Shown piece after piece: positions 12,711 through 24,262 of a DNA stretch of 64,000 bases. The position numbers were made by a program, and so were the translations under genes. Every line of letters starts with the position of its first letter. Within the stretch, counting starts at the first letter, position 1. The DNA comes from Sphagnum compactum (lineage: Eukaryota > Bryophyta > Sphagnopsida > Sphagnales). The stretch covers positions 6,386,001 through 6,450,000 of the forward strand of contig OZ234494.1 of NCBI GenBank assembly GCA_965153455.1, read 5' to 3'. The notes beneath the pieces are model-generated. The model saw only the letters and a list, made by a program, of their open reading frames with translations, searched no databases and was not told the DNA's origin.

Positions 12711-12848
12711 CATTATGAGAAATCATGTCCTTTGCAACTTGCCCTATGCAACTAAAAAATGTCCTTTAGAACTAGTTTGCAAACTAGTTCTAAAAGACAT
12801 TTTTTAGTTGCATAGGGCAAGTTGCAAAGGACATGATTTCTCATAATG
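12711..12848. repeat. 138-bp near-perfect palindrome (69-bp arms, no loop)
   Basis: The left arm 12711-12779 is the reverse complement of the right arm 12780-12848 with about one mismatch. The centre is TTTG|CAAA. Arms begin CATTATGAGAAATCATGTCC. It could be a foldback transposon (MITE), a recent inverted duplication or a source of hairpin RNA. No target-site duplication was obvious at the ends. Confidence 0.95.
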
Positions 12849-14019
12849 TTGAAGCAATACAACAAGCACAAGAATTTAGATTAAACATGACTTTTTACCC
12901 TTCCATACATCACATGTTCTACAACAATTAAATATATCTTGTTTCAAGCCATTTAAAACATCATTTAGAAAGGTTTAAAATAGAAGCTATGTTTAGAAGC
13001 AATTACATGGAACCAGACAAAATCACTTAAGCTAAATGGGTGAACTAGGCTTTAAAGAAATCACTCGATCACCAAAAAAAAAAAGGTTTGAATTCGAGGC
13101 TGTAAGTATATGGTCTTTCAACCCCAAGGCAATGGATAACAAGACTCAACTTTAAGATATTTACATAGTAGCAAATATCAACAACCAAGGGAGTGAAAAA
13201 AATTACACATGAGATGAACAAGTTAATCATAAGTAGCAATGGGAATCTATTGCGATAAATTTTTTTCTTATAAGTGAAATAATTCTTCAAACAATGCTAC
13301 AAATCTTCCTCCTTATGAGTCAAAAACCAACTTGTGCTATCATGTAGATATGTCAAATAGAGCCCTACATAATGATATAAAAATTAGCCAAAAGATATCC
13401 ATGTTCTAAACCTTGATAAACTAATCATGATTTACCGCAAAAAAATCATAAACCTTCAAATTTGACCCAAAAATCCATGAATTTGCACAACTTGTTGTTG
13501 TTACCTCATTTACCTACAAAACAAACAAAAGATCCACTAATTAATTATTCCTAATCACACCATGTCACATGTTGTGAACTTTGCTAAATACCTAAAAATC
13601 TTAAGAAAAAAACCATGAACAACGCAAATGCAAAAGAAATCAAAGGAGGCTAAAGGAATGGGAAAATAAATGGGTGAAAAAAGCAATGGATTTAGGGATT
13701 GTTGCAAATAAAATAAATCAAAAATTCATTATAGCCTAATTGCCAACAATTATAAAGGAAATAAGTGACCAATTTCATGATCAAATTTTTTAGGTAGGCT
13801 TGTGGACAACTCCACACAAATGTAAGGTGTGAATCTTGGATGCACATTAGTAACCCAACAAAAGGCTAATTAGTAAGCACATGCTACACATCAAGTAAGA
13901 AGGTGCCAAACAACAAGGTTGCAACTTTATAATGACTAAGTAAAAAAGGGAAAAGTGGTCACCATTAGGACCAACAAAAGAACAAAATTCCTACATCACC
14001 ATGACTAGAAACAAAACCT
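12849..14019. other. AT-rich intergenic DNA, nothing recognised
   Basis: No open frame with protein-like composition and no clear repeats. Confidence 0.6.
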
Positions 14020-14039
14020 CCATTAAGATGAATGGGGCC

Positions 14040-14225
14040 ACCAAGATACAAAACAATTAAAGAACATTTGGGACTATCAAAAATGAACTTGGGACATCAA
14101 GATGCAAGAAAGGGCATGAACACTTGGGATCACCAAGACACAAAGAAGGGCATGAACACTTGGGATCACCAAAACACAAAAAAGAGCATGAACACTAAAA
14201 ACCACCAAAAAGATGACACTACGAG
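14040..14225. repeat. 36-bp minisatellite
   Basis: GGGCATGAACACTTGGGATC recurs with a period of 36 bp at 14112, 14148 and, diverged, 14184. Weaker copies lie upstream. Twelve codons per unit leave a short + frame open with repeated MNTWDHQ, but nothing else supports a gene. Confidence 0.85.
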
Positions 14226-14440
14226 ATAATGGAAATGAACGAAAGAATTCAAAAGAAAAATATGACACCATAAGAGCATGGAGACAAACTAAAAAGTTCA
14301 AAAACACAAGATGATACCACAAGCCCATGGAGATTAACTAAAAGTTTGAAAATGTAAGATAACACCCCAAGAACATGGAGATGAACTAAAAGTTCAAAAA
14401 TGTAAAATGGCATTATAAGAGCATGGGAATAAATTGAATA
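14226..14440. repeat. 48-bp minisatellite next to the 36-bp array
   Basis: The anchor CATGG falls at 14277, 14326, 14374 and 14422 (periods 49, 48, 48). Units share GCATGGAGA, AACTAAAAGTT and AAAA(T/C). They resemble the neighbouring 36-bp units with about 12 bp added. Confidence 0.8.
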
Positions 14441-15560
14441 AGACTTACAAAGCATAAGAATGCAAAAGTGTTGTGAAAAGGAGGAGCTCAAGTAAGGCAA
14501 AGCTTGGAAACCTTCAAGTTTGGCATGCCAAGCTTGGAATTTGGAAAGGACTAAAGCAATTAGTGAGGAGACTGCCCACAAACATATAATGGGTTTATTG
14601 AATGGGATGCTAAACACACACTAGCTACTATTGATTTCGAGGCATTAAATTAGCTTACTTCTAGCCCACATGTTTAAAATTGATCGCATATATTGAAGAT
14701 CTTATACATTTTGTTTTTCATCCATTTGGGTGATGGGGGTAGGTAACATCTATTAGGTAGCATGTGTTTGTTTGTGGTAAGCGCAAATTAAATCCTAAAA
14801 ATATTCATTGCCTATTTAAAACAATACAAAATTTCAATCAATGTTCCATTTTAACACTTAAAATTTATGGTTTCATTATGCAAACAATTTTAATGGATTA
14901 TTTTTACACAATTTTTCCTTACAGCTACTAGTTATTCTACTCAGTTATTTCCTTACTTAAACAAAATTTGTGGTTAGAATACAATTAAATTTCTCAAAAA
15001 CCCAAAACATGACAAATACATAATAAAAATCCATGTTTCTTCATCAAATCTTTTTACTCAGAATTGAACGTATCAGCAATCTATAGTTTTAAAAAATAGA
15101 AATCAAAGTTGAAAACATGAAAAAATATGGTTTTTCAATACCAACAAAACTTTTAATTCAAAATGTGTGTCTCTATATAACTCTAGTAGCTCTTTTCGCC
15201 TAACTTTGTGTGTAAAACAACAAGTCCTAAACTCCAAAAATTTCCAAAACCTCATCCTAGATCACTTCCTTCCAAAAGTAAGTCAAAATTAAAATGTTCA
15301 ATAGTTTTAATCCTATCCAACTCCTTCATTGCCTTGGTTAATCCCTGCCATTCTCCTTATCTATTTTGTCTTGGTTAATCATTACCATACACTAGGTAAC
15401 ATTACCCTCCCTCCACTTTGGATTTTGTCCTCAAAATCCTTGCTTTAGTAAAAAAAAATTATTTATCAGATCACTATGTCAATCGTCTATGGCTTGGTTT
15501 GTTCCTCCTAAATTGCTGGTATTACTACCTGCACCTCAATTATGCATGACCTTCAACTTT
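14441..15560. other. Intergenic DNA, nothing recognised
   Basis: No gene or clear repeat. Confidence 0.55.
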
Positions 15561-17160
15561 TGTACTCACTTATTTTACTGGAAATTTAAAATAATTATAA
15601 TAAATTATTTTATTTATTATTTGTTACATCTTATTTAAAATGACTAAATAATATTACATTATAAAATTTCAAATTAATTAAAATGATAGTTCCCAATCAT
15701 AAAAAAATAAGTATTGTATTTACAACATTTATGTTTTAATACTAATAAAAAAATTCGTATCCTAATTAAAAAGTTATGCCCAATAATTAAGTTTTTTTTT
15801 CCAAAATTTTATAATAATCTTAAAATAATGAGCAAAGTTGATGTAACTATTGTATTTTTTAAAAAAGATACATTTGATCATTGTATGTATTACTCATTAT
15901 TTACTTATTTATAGTAAATTGTTAATATAAAAGCATAAAATTTTATATAATAATAATAATAATTCTATAGTGACATAAAATCATTGTAAAATCATAATTA
16001 ATTACTTAATTTATTTGTAAGTTAGAATTACAATACTTGTATAATAAATTTTTATTGAATAATTATTATCTATAGTTTATAATTTATAAACTTAATTCTT
16101 ATTTAAGTTTCTAAAATAATCATGATTTAATTTAAATGAATAATGTTACGACCATAAATACATGGATTTTAATATAATAAATTAAAATATTTATTTCTTG
16201 TAATTACTTGTTTGTAATATATGACTTTTATAAATAAATATAAATAATTGTATTTATTAATTATAAGGTACACTAAATAGTTATTATTACAACATAGATT
16301 TTTATATTATATAATTCATATTCTTACAATTAAATTAATGAATTATTGTAATTAATGCTACATTATTCTAAAATCATTGTAATTATTTCAGATAAAAATT
16401 ACTTATAGTAATTATTTTGCAATTGAAAATAATTATTCACAATCTGTAATTTATAATTTTAAATCTGAATTAAAATTTTGGTTAAATTTATGTAATTAAA
16501 ATAATTATTGTAATAATTATAGTTGCATGAATTATTATACAATATTTAAAAAAAAAGATTATGTAATTACTTAACTATGATAAATATTTTTATAGTAATA
16601 TTACAGTAATTAAAAGCCATTAATGTATGTTCAGCAGATTATTGTATTTATAGTTATGAATTACGAATAGATAAAAATATTTACTTGACTGATAATGTTT
16701 TTACAATAATAAATGTAATTACATATTAATTACAGTAATTAGTTTAATGTTATTGTTTAGTAAATAATTTGTGTAAGAACTTTTTTTATAATAAGAAACT
16801 ATTGATTCATTATTTTTAATTTGAAAAAAAAATTTTATAATCGTTAATTTTTTAGTATAATAATTAAATCATTTTTACATTAATTATATTATCTATAATT
16901 CGACCAGATTTTTAAAAGTAAGGAAATATTTGAGTTATTTATTTATCTATGAGTTATGTATTGACAAGTTGTGAGTAACTACATAGTTAGTTAGCTAAAC
17001 ATTATGAAGGTATTAGTTATTAAATAATTGATAAATGAATACTTAATATTTGTAGTGTAAGTTTATATTTTAAATATATGCTAAATTTAATAATTATTAT
17101 TTAAATGATTATCCAATTATGTCGTGAGCCATGAATTGTTTATAAATCTTAAAACTAAAA
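15560..17160. other. Extremely AT-rich block
   Basis: About 1.6 kb of almost only A and T, rich in TAATTATT and related words, with very few G or C bases. No coding frame. It may be decayed repeat DNA or a matrix-attachment-like region; neither can be shown here. Confidence 0.8.
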
Positions 17161-17369
17161 AAAAAGGCATGAAGAAAGTTTTGAAGTTGTAATTTAGTTT
17201 GTGAAGAAATTACAACTTCGAAACTTATCCCATATTGTTTGTTTTCCATTCCTAATTTGAATACTATATAAAGAAGGGGTGTGGTCATCCAATTTCACAT
17301 TAAAAAATGTGTGCACATGGGATGAGCCATTCAAAATGCTTAAACCAAAACAAAAAGAAAAATGATGCA

Positions 17370-17605
17370 CAATTTTAAACTACTTACCTCCCCAACCTAC
17401 TTATCTACCTACTTAAATAGGTACCTAGTTTGACCTACCCACCTAGGTTGACCTACGTATCTAACTAAGTGCCTACCTATATGAGTAGGTATTTAGTTTA
17501 GGAAGGTAAGACTTACCTAGCTACCTTTTTACCTAAGTTAGTAAATAGGTATTTAGCTTAAGTTTGTAGGCATTTACTTATGTACCTATTTAGGTACCTA
17601 CCAAC
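17370..17605. repeat. TACCTA/TAGGTA-rich low-complexity tract
   Basis: Many copies of TACCTA, CTACCTA and their complement TAGGTA in both orientations, spaced a few bases to about 20 bases apart with no fixed period. The tract could fold into many alternative hairpins. Confidence 0.75.
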
Positions 17606-17942
17606 TTAATATTAATATTTTGTATTAAATTCATTTGAAAATGTCATGTGACATATTTACATTGGGCCATGTGTCATAATATAAATCATGCAAGCATGTG
17701 CATTGAACGTCTCAGATTATTTCAAAATAATTATTTATTTTAAATAATTAAATATTGGGACACATGGCATCACATCTTTTGCCCTCAATAGTGACCAAAA
17801 TATTCGCATTTTAGTTACATGTGACAATACATATATAATGGAGTCAAAGGATGAACTTGTATTTGTTGATTTTTTCTTTCATCCAACACCCTTGTCGTGT
17901 GCGATTAATATTGCATGTAACTTGTCCAAGGTGATTAAAAGG

Positions 17943-17975
17943 ATTTTAGTTGCAAATGTCATTTGCAACTAAAAT
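17943..17975. repeat. 33-bp perfect hairpin palindrome
   Basis: 16-bp arms ATTTTAGTTGCAAATG and CATTTGCAACTAAAAT around one T. The word TTTAGTTGCA also occurs in the 138-bp palindrome at 12711-12848. Confidence 0.9.
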
Positions 17976-17999
17976 TTAGTTAGAAAGACCAGTTGAAAA

Positions 18000-20640
18000 T
18001 AATTGTCTTTCTTTTAGTGGTTCGATACAAATTAGGATCTAAAGGCACAAAAAAGGGTATGACATTATACCACATTGGGTATGTTGAAATAGATAGCACA
18101 TTGGTTTTGCCTAGTATAATTGGTGTAACGAGTTGTGACCAAGTTGTTAGATAGGTAACCGGTACTGTTGTATGACCTATATTAGGATTCATGACTTGAG
18201 TTCCTAATACAGACACATTGGGTATTGCTGTTGTAGTGGTTGGAAAAACATGTTGATGAACATTCATCACCTCCTCTTTTAATAATTACCTTAATCAAAT
18301 GGACAATAGTTGAATAGGTGTCTAACTTGTTGAAAATATGAACATGTTACAATTCCTTGGTTTCCTTTAGAAACACATTTGAAATTCTAATTTGTATCAT
18401 GTTTTACTTACCATAAAAGTAAGAATGAATTCTCACACTCACTCCTCATTTGAAAACAAAATTTGTCATCTCAAAAGGTAAGCTTGCTAATGACCAACAC
18501 TAAAGTCTTGTGCAGTATATGATGCACTTTGCAAGTAAGTAGCAACAACAGAAATATCATAGAGGACCCACAACTCTCTTAGGAGACCAATCCCACTTTT
18601 CTATTGTAACTGACATAGTACATAGTACTGAACAAGTTGTATGATTAGAATTGACTTGGGTGTTCATTGCAGAGGAGTTGGTCTTCTAGCTAGCTGGATT
18701 TTTGTGGTTTTTGTCAAGCTTGTCAGAAGCCTTCTAGAACTATCCCCCTGGTTCCTCAATTCTCATTCTCAATTTGCAGAGTAGGTCCATCCATAATTCC
18801 CTGTGACAAAATTTGGCCTCTTTGAACAAGCAACTTGATGCTAGGTTATAGCTTGTTTATGCACTCAAGTCTCAAGGTTGGAAGGGAGGCCAACAAAAAA
18901 AAAAAACCTCTGAATACTGACGACAATCTTCAGTTTACCAAACCATTGTGATTGCTCTCTCCTGGCAATTTTCAGTGAGTTGGCAGACTTGTAGTTTCCC
19001 TCTTTTTTAATCTTCTTCTTTGAACCTGCTTGGCTGTTGCTTACCGCACTCTTGGACTGGGTAAGTTATGACTATACTGTTTGTGCATCATAGTCTCATT
19101 TTCTTATAAACATTTCACTAAAGCTACGTCATTCATACCTTCACTGAAGCTACGTCATTCATACCTTCACTGTAAGAAGGTAGTTTCCCCAGAGAGAGAG
19201 AGAGATGTAGTCTTATTTTGTGAGCGCCAGTTTCATCAGTAGGTGGCCAGGCAGCTGACTGCTGTGCAGAAATCAATCAACGAGGAAGCACCCTAGATTA
19301 ATGCATTAGCTCAGAAATGATTTTCAACTTGTAAAATTTTTCAAGATTTTCTTTAGTGTATTGGCAGGTATGCTTTACGTAGTGTAAAATCGTGTGGGGG
19401 CATTCTGATTTTTATGCTTGAAGTGGAGAGTTCTGGAAGTACTTAAGCGCACCTCCAGCTCCACCACCTCAAGTGGAGCACTTCCTTCTGGAACTCCCCA
19501 CTACTACTCCAAGGGCATTTACTGCATACAAACCCACCCAGGAGGGGGAGCCCAACCAAGTCCAAGTTGGGTTCAAATAGTGTGCTTCACTTGATAACCA
19601 TGTGATTTCTTCCTTACTACAAGTGATTTCTCTACAAGTGAGGAAGGAGCATCTACACAACTAGAGGATTTCTTTTTAGCAAAGAGCCATCACCCTTGTC
19701 AATGATTTCGCTACAAATGGAGCTTCGATGATACGAGTAAAGGATTTCTCTTTAAATTATTGTCACCTGATCTCTATCGCATACCACACATAATACTCGC
19801 CACCCCTTGCCTAGCAAGAAAATTTCTTTCTCTATTTTTTTTTGTATTAGAAGTCCTATTCCTTCCTTGTTTTAGGGTTGTAGGGTTGTAGTGCAATAAA
19901 GTTTGGGAGGTTTACACAAGTGTTGGGTGGGTATATTGATTTTTAATAAGGTATTGTGTATTGTGATGAACCTTGGCAAACTCCATTAAATAAAGCCCCA
20001 CCCATACAAGGGGAAAAGGAAGAACAAAGAGAGAGGACCCAAGTCCAAGCCAGAAGAGAAAAATCCAAAGTGGGTCACAAAGGGGGCAAAGGAACCAAAT
20101 TGTGAGATTTGCAAAATTATCAACCTGGGTAATAAATAGTAAATAGACTAACATTTTACCTTGTTCACATCGTGAGGGTAGGGGTAACTATTTCATCGAT
20201 TACAGCAGGCGCAAGTAAGTAAATTAAAATATTTATACAAGTATGGAACATTTTGAAGTGGAGAAAGGCAATTTCTTGGGCAATTAGCATTGCAAACGTG
20301 AACACATTACTTTTAAACATTGTATTAAGAAATTAACAAAAATGGAATGAAACGAATCAAAATCCTTAAGAATACATTCAAAGAATTCTTTTTTTTGCTG
20401 GCAAATGATAGTAAAATCCAAAGAGGGTTCAAGACCACATGGTAAGAATTTTGTTCAAGGCAATGTAATGAAAAAAAAACAAAACAACAATAACAACAAC
20501 GATAACCATATTCAATAATTAGACATCACAATTTGAGGAAATTCATCATAACCACATGCATTGCAAAATAAAGAAAATGCATTTTATAGATCATATAATG
20601 ATTTTTTCAGATACCCTCTTTTTTACCCACTTCAAAACAA
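18000..20640. other. Intergenic DNA with possible retroelement remnants
   Basis: GC content rises compared with the block before it. A 26-bp duplication (AAGCTACGTCATTCATACC) lies at 19122 and 19148. The 19440-20130 part has the look of an LTR-type repeat, with short related AAGTCCAAG phrases, but no ends, primer-binding site or protein frame were found. No gene is called. Confidence 0.4.
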
Positions 20641-20650
20641 TTACTCTTAC

Positions 20651-20795
20651 TTAGTTGCCAAAACTCGTGTCAGACACACACATACTCGCCATGGCTTAGT
20701 TGGCAAAACTCATGTCAGACACACACATACTGGCCATGCGTGCTTAGTTGGCAAAACTCATGTCAGACACACAGATGCTGGTCACGCTTCGTTTG
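20651..20795. repeat. 45-48-bp tandem array, three copies
   Basis: TTAGTTG(G/C)CAAAACTC(A/G)TGTC starts at 20651, 20696 and 20744. Each unit carries CAGACACACA(C/G)AT. The periods are 45 and 48, so an open frame with a repeated GKTHVRHTHTGHA peptide is kept, but it has no known relatives. Confidence 0.9.
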
Positions 20796-21737
20796 CACAA
20801 CACACGTCATTGGTGAGGTGGTCAAAATCCAGATCAGCTCATGTGGCCTTTTCCCAACAGCCATTTTCTTGGACCCCACTCCTTCCTTGTCCAGTCAGCT
20901 AGGTCAATGAAAATGAAAACTAGGAATATTCCAAGGATCTTTTTTTGGGGGGAAAGGGAAGCAATTAGGGTTTTTCTTCCAATTATTTATTTATTTATTT
21001 TTTGTTGTCTAAATAAATTGGCGAGTTTTTCTTTCCAAAATATTAGCACATTTAGTCGATTTTTTTACACAAGGAAAAGTAGAAAGTTTCCAAGGAAAGT
21101 TCAATTTCTTTGTCTAAAAAGGACAAAATTTGTGGGAGGACAAAAAGAAAAAAAAAAAAAAAAAACGCATTGGAAGCAATCAAGGAAAGTGCATAACCGC
21201 CCCCAAAGTGGTCCTAACGCGTAACTCCTGACAACACTAAAAACCCCATCCCCAGTGAACATTCCCAAGCAAGAATTTATTTAGAACACCCAAAAATGGG
21301 TACCTACTTCAGGCCAAAGTTAGCCTATTATTATATTAATAATTTATCGGAAATCATTGAATGATTTTAAATTGGTTTTTTTCAGAGGGTACCCCTGTTG
21401 AGTTGACACAGCAGTGAGAACCATTTTTTTTCATTTTTTCAAAAAACAAATTAGGAAAATTTCCTTTTTCTGAGTGTAAATTCAGGTAATGTTGCTATTA
21501 ATTTTGGAAGGAAAAAAATTCACCAAATTTTCGATATTACAGAACTGGAAAAAGAAAAAGAGACAATTTCCGGGAACGGAGAGGGCAATTTCGTAACGGG
21601 CTGTTACATTTAACTCTTCCAGTAAGGACATTAGTGAACAGTTAACGGGATTAAATGGGTAACAGTAAATTCGTGCCAGAACTGTGCTAGGCACGCGCTC
21701 GACACGCTCTTGACACACGCTTCTGCACGTAAAGAAC

Positions 21738-21750
21738 TTTAGTATATAGG
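21738..21750 (+). promoter_or_regulatory. Likely TATA box of the peroxidase gene
   Basis: AGTATATAGG about 215 bp before the start codon, in a locally GC-richer stretch. It would put transcription start near 21775 and give a 5' leader of about 185 bases. Confidence 0.5.
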
Positions 21751-21960
21751 TCGCGGCACACGCTCGTCATCTATCGTGTTTTGCGCTTTTTGTTCTCTGT
21801 TCAAGAATTTGTGAGATCTCGCGGAGTGCTGTTAATTCCAGGAATAATTTCCCGTCCGGAATTTGTATCTTGCGAAGAAGTGTGTTCTCAGAATTTGTGT
21901 GTTCTTCTTCTTCTTCTTCGTCGTCTTCTTGGTGGTGGTGGTGATCAACGTTGTGCAAGA

Positions 21961-23505
21961 ATGAGGAAGTTGGTTCCGTTTGATTTGGTTGTTGTTTTGG
22001 TTTTTGTTCTTGGGTCGATTGTGTCTCCTTTCTCTATGGTAGCTGAAGGAGCTCACTTTAGATTTGTGCCGAGATCGCCACGGAATTTGGCTGAAAATAG
22101 TTACAACCACGCGGTCCCTGCATACCTTGCGCCTCCTTTGGAATTTGGTTTTTACTACAAGACTTGTCCGCAGTTTCCCGAGATTGTGAAGAGAGTTGTA
22201 ACAAAAGAATTTGAGCTGAATCCCACTAATGCGGCACCTCAGTTACGTTTGTTTTTCCATGACTGCTTTGTACAAGGGTGTGATGCTTCCGTGCTTCTGA
22301 ACTCGACCAAGGTGAACCAGGCGGAGAAGGACGCGTCTAACAATTTCAGTCTGGGGAACTTCTTTGTCATCGACGAGGTTAAGGAGCAGCTGGAGAAAGA
22401 GTGTCCGGGTGTGGTTTCGTGCGCGGATATCCTTGCGCTGGTCGCTGTCTACTCCATAAAAGCGGTACGTATAAATTTCTCTGGGGAGTTTGCAGCAATC
22501 AAAAGTTTATGGGTTTTATGAGATCTTTGACAGTTCCCATTGCACCTCTGCCGCCAGTGTTTTCAAACATGTGTGTGATTAAGTTTGCTGCTTCAAACAG
22601 ATAAAAAAACTGAATGCGGGCTGGTACTTGTTACTCCGTGTATGCAACAGGCTGGAGGACCGTTGTATGAAATCGAACTCGGACGCAGGGATAGCCTTAC
22701 TTCCTATGCCCCAAGCGCCCAAACGTACCTGCCTGCTTCCAGCCTCAATGTTTCAGGCTTACTTGAAGACCTCCAGACCGTTGGGCTAGACGAAGTCGAT
22801 TTGGTTGCACTTTCAGGCGAGTAATTCATTTCTCACTCACCTTTAAAATTGCCTTTAAAATTTTTATCGACTGCATTAAAGATTTCAATTTGGGTCTGCG
22901 CCTCCTCACCGGATTTAGGTTTTGTATTCACAACGCTGCTTTTAGACAAATGTTTGCAGGATTTTAAATTCTAAATCATCTCCCAGCACAGGATAAAATT
23001 GCCTGACATGATAATAAGCTAGTGCTTTCGGAAATGCGCAGGCGCACACACTATAGGACAAGCTCACTGTAGCAGCATAATCAACCGACTTTACCCACAT
23101 GTCGACTCTCAATACCCCAAGTATTACAGTAAGCAGCTAGTGGCCAATTGCACTGACAACGGCTACCTCAAGCTGCCCAACTACGACAACAACACACAGT
23201 TTTTCAACGACCCGGTAACCCCGCTCCAATTCGACAACCAATACTTCAAGAACTTGAAGGAGAATCTGGGCCTATTCACCACGGACGAGTCTCTGTTCAA
23301 CGACGAGCGCACCAAAAAGCTGGTGGAAACCTTCGCCAGCAACCAGGATGCGTTCTTCAAGCAATTCGGCATCTCTCTCAGAAAGATGGGCAAGATTGGT
23401 GTTCTCACCGGGACTCAAGGCCAGATCCGCAACCAGTGCTGGGTCCGAAACTCCCACAATGTGGACCCGGCTCTCGACCCCACATCCCTCGACTTCGTCA
23501 GCTGA
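21961..23505 (+). CDS. Class III (secretory) plant peroxidase
   Basis: Three exons, 21961-22464, 22651-22816 and 23042-23505, give 377 residues. Heme peroxidases of this class oxidise phenolics with H2O2 in the cell wall or vacuole, for example in lignification. Residues 1 to about 30 form a hydrophobic signal peptide. The distal site reads LRLFFHDCFVQGCDASVLL, with catalytic Arg96 and His100. CPGVVSCADILAL follows, then GRRDS, and the proximal heme ligand His226 lies in SGAHTIGQAHC. The C-terminal RKMGKIGVLTG is typical. About 30 extra residues between signal peptide and the first conserved Cys are longer than usual. Intron 1 is GT-AG. Intron 2 has to start with GC (TCAG|GCGAGT) to keep SGAHTIG intact. 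The ATG at 21961 directly precedes the signal peptide; the upstream in-frame codons are unlikely to be used. Which phenolic it acts on cannot be told. Confidence 0.95.
22817..23041 (+). other. GC-AG intron of the peroxidase gene
   Basis: The donor is AG|GCGAGT and the acceptor GCGCAG. Splicing gives TCA-GGC-GCA-CAC, the invariant Ser-Gly-Ala-His of the proximal heme site. The only nearby GT (GCGA|GTAATT) would break the frame. Confidence 0.85.
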
Positions 23506-23559
23506 GTTGAAGCCCCACTTACTGCTTGCTGCTACTGCTTTGCTTCCATTGGAAACTCA

Positions 23560-23815
23560 ACCAGTACTCTCAATAGTTGGCCCAGGTCCACATTAAGATA
23601 TCACTCAGTTCCAGTACACAATAAAAAAAACCACTCAACAACTGTACCAAAGTCCACATTCAAACTCGCTCCCTACCAAACTCAACTGTACTCAAGTCCA
23701 CATTGAAACCTCCTTCAACAGTACCCAAGTCCATATCACAACCTGCTCAACAGTACTCGGGTCCACGTTAAACTGGTTCAACAGTACCAAAGTCCACATT
23801 AAAACTAGCTACCTT
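23560..23815. repeat. Degenerate array of AAGTCCACATT units behind the peroxidase stop codon
   Basis: The phrase AAGTCCACATT (with variants) occurs about six times between 23582 and 23800, each linked to CAACAGTACC-like words. Spacing is 31-68 bp. It lies within about 55-310 bp of the stop codon, so it is probably transcribed in the 3' UTR. Confidence 0.75.
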
Positions 23816-23945
23816 GTGGGGCTTACTAGGTAGGTAGTTCAGGAAAAAGAATATTGTTACCAAAAAGATTTTCTCTATTTTCTGGTGCACAAACAAAAAT
23901 TTGTTCTTTTTTGATAAAAAGTTTAAAAAAATTGGTGAAATAGTA

Positions 23946-24262
23946 GTGTAACAATGGATGAATGTTATATGTGTTAGTTTATTTTACAATTTGTAATTTA
24001 TATTGTATAACGGCTTTTCAACCTCTCATCCATTGTGTAACTTTTCATCCATATTACGCAACTTTTCACAATGAAAAGCTGATGAAAATCTTGCATAATA
24101 TGAATGAAAATTACATAATAGACAAATAAAAGTTTGAAAAAATGTTGGATAATATTGAATGAAAAATTACACAATGAATGAGAAGTTGAAAAAACATTTG
24201 TATATTATAAATTACAAGTTGTAAATTAAAATAACATATACAACATTCATCCATTGTGTAAC
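23946..24262. mobile_element. MITE-like foldback element, about 315 bp
   Basis: The two ends are inverted repeats: ACAATGGATGAATGTTATATG at the left is mirrored by CATTCATCCATTGTGTAAC at the right, and similarity continues inward for about 110 bp per arm. The arms contain smaller repeats of TTCATCCATATTACGCAAC and its complement. No coding capacity. This is the form of a non-autonomous foldback transposon. The family is not recognised. Confidence 0.7.

Noticed and set aside
14040-14440. CRISPR-like appearance of regularly spaced repeats
   Set aside because: The units abut as a minisatellite with no unique spacers, and the DNA is plant nuclear.
14249-14617. 122-codon minus-strand open frame
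   Set aside because: Produced by the 48-bp minisatellite, whose period is a multiple of three. No known motif.
17980-18270. 96-codon minus-strand open frame with Thr/Pro/Val-rich text
   Set aside because: No family recognised and no neighbouring exons or element ends. It could be a gag fragment but nothing supports that.
20841-21224. 127-codon plus-strand open frame
   Set aside because: Low-complexity Phe/Lys text in A/T-rich DNA with no relatives recognised.
22818-22822. Alternative GT donor (GCGA|GTAATT) for peroxidase intron 2
   Set aside because: It would shift the frame and destroy the SGAHTIG heme-ligand motif.
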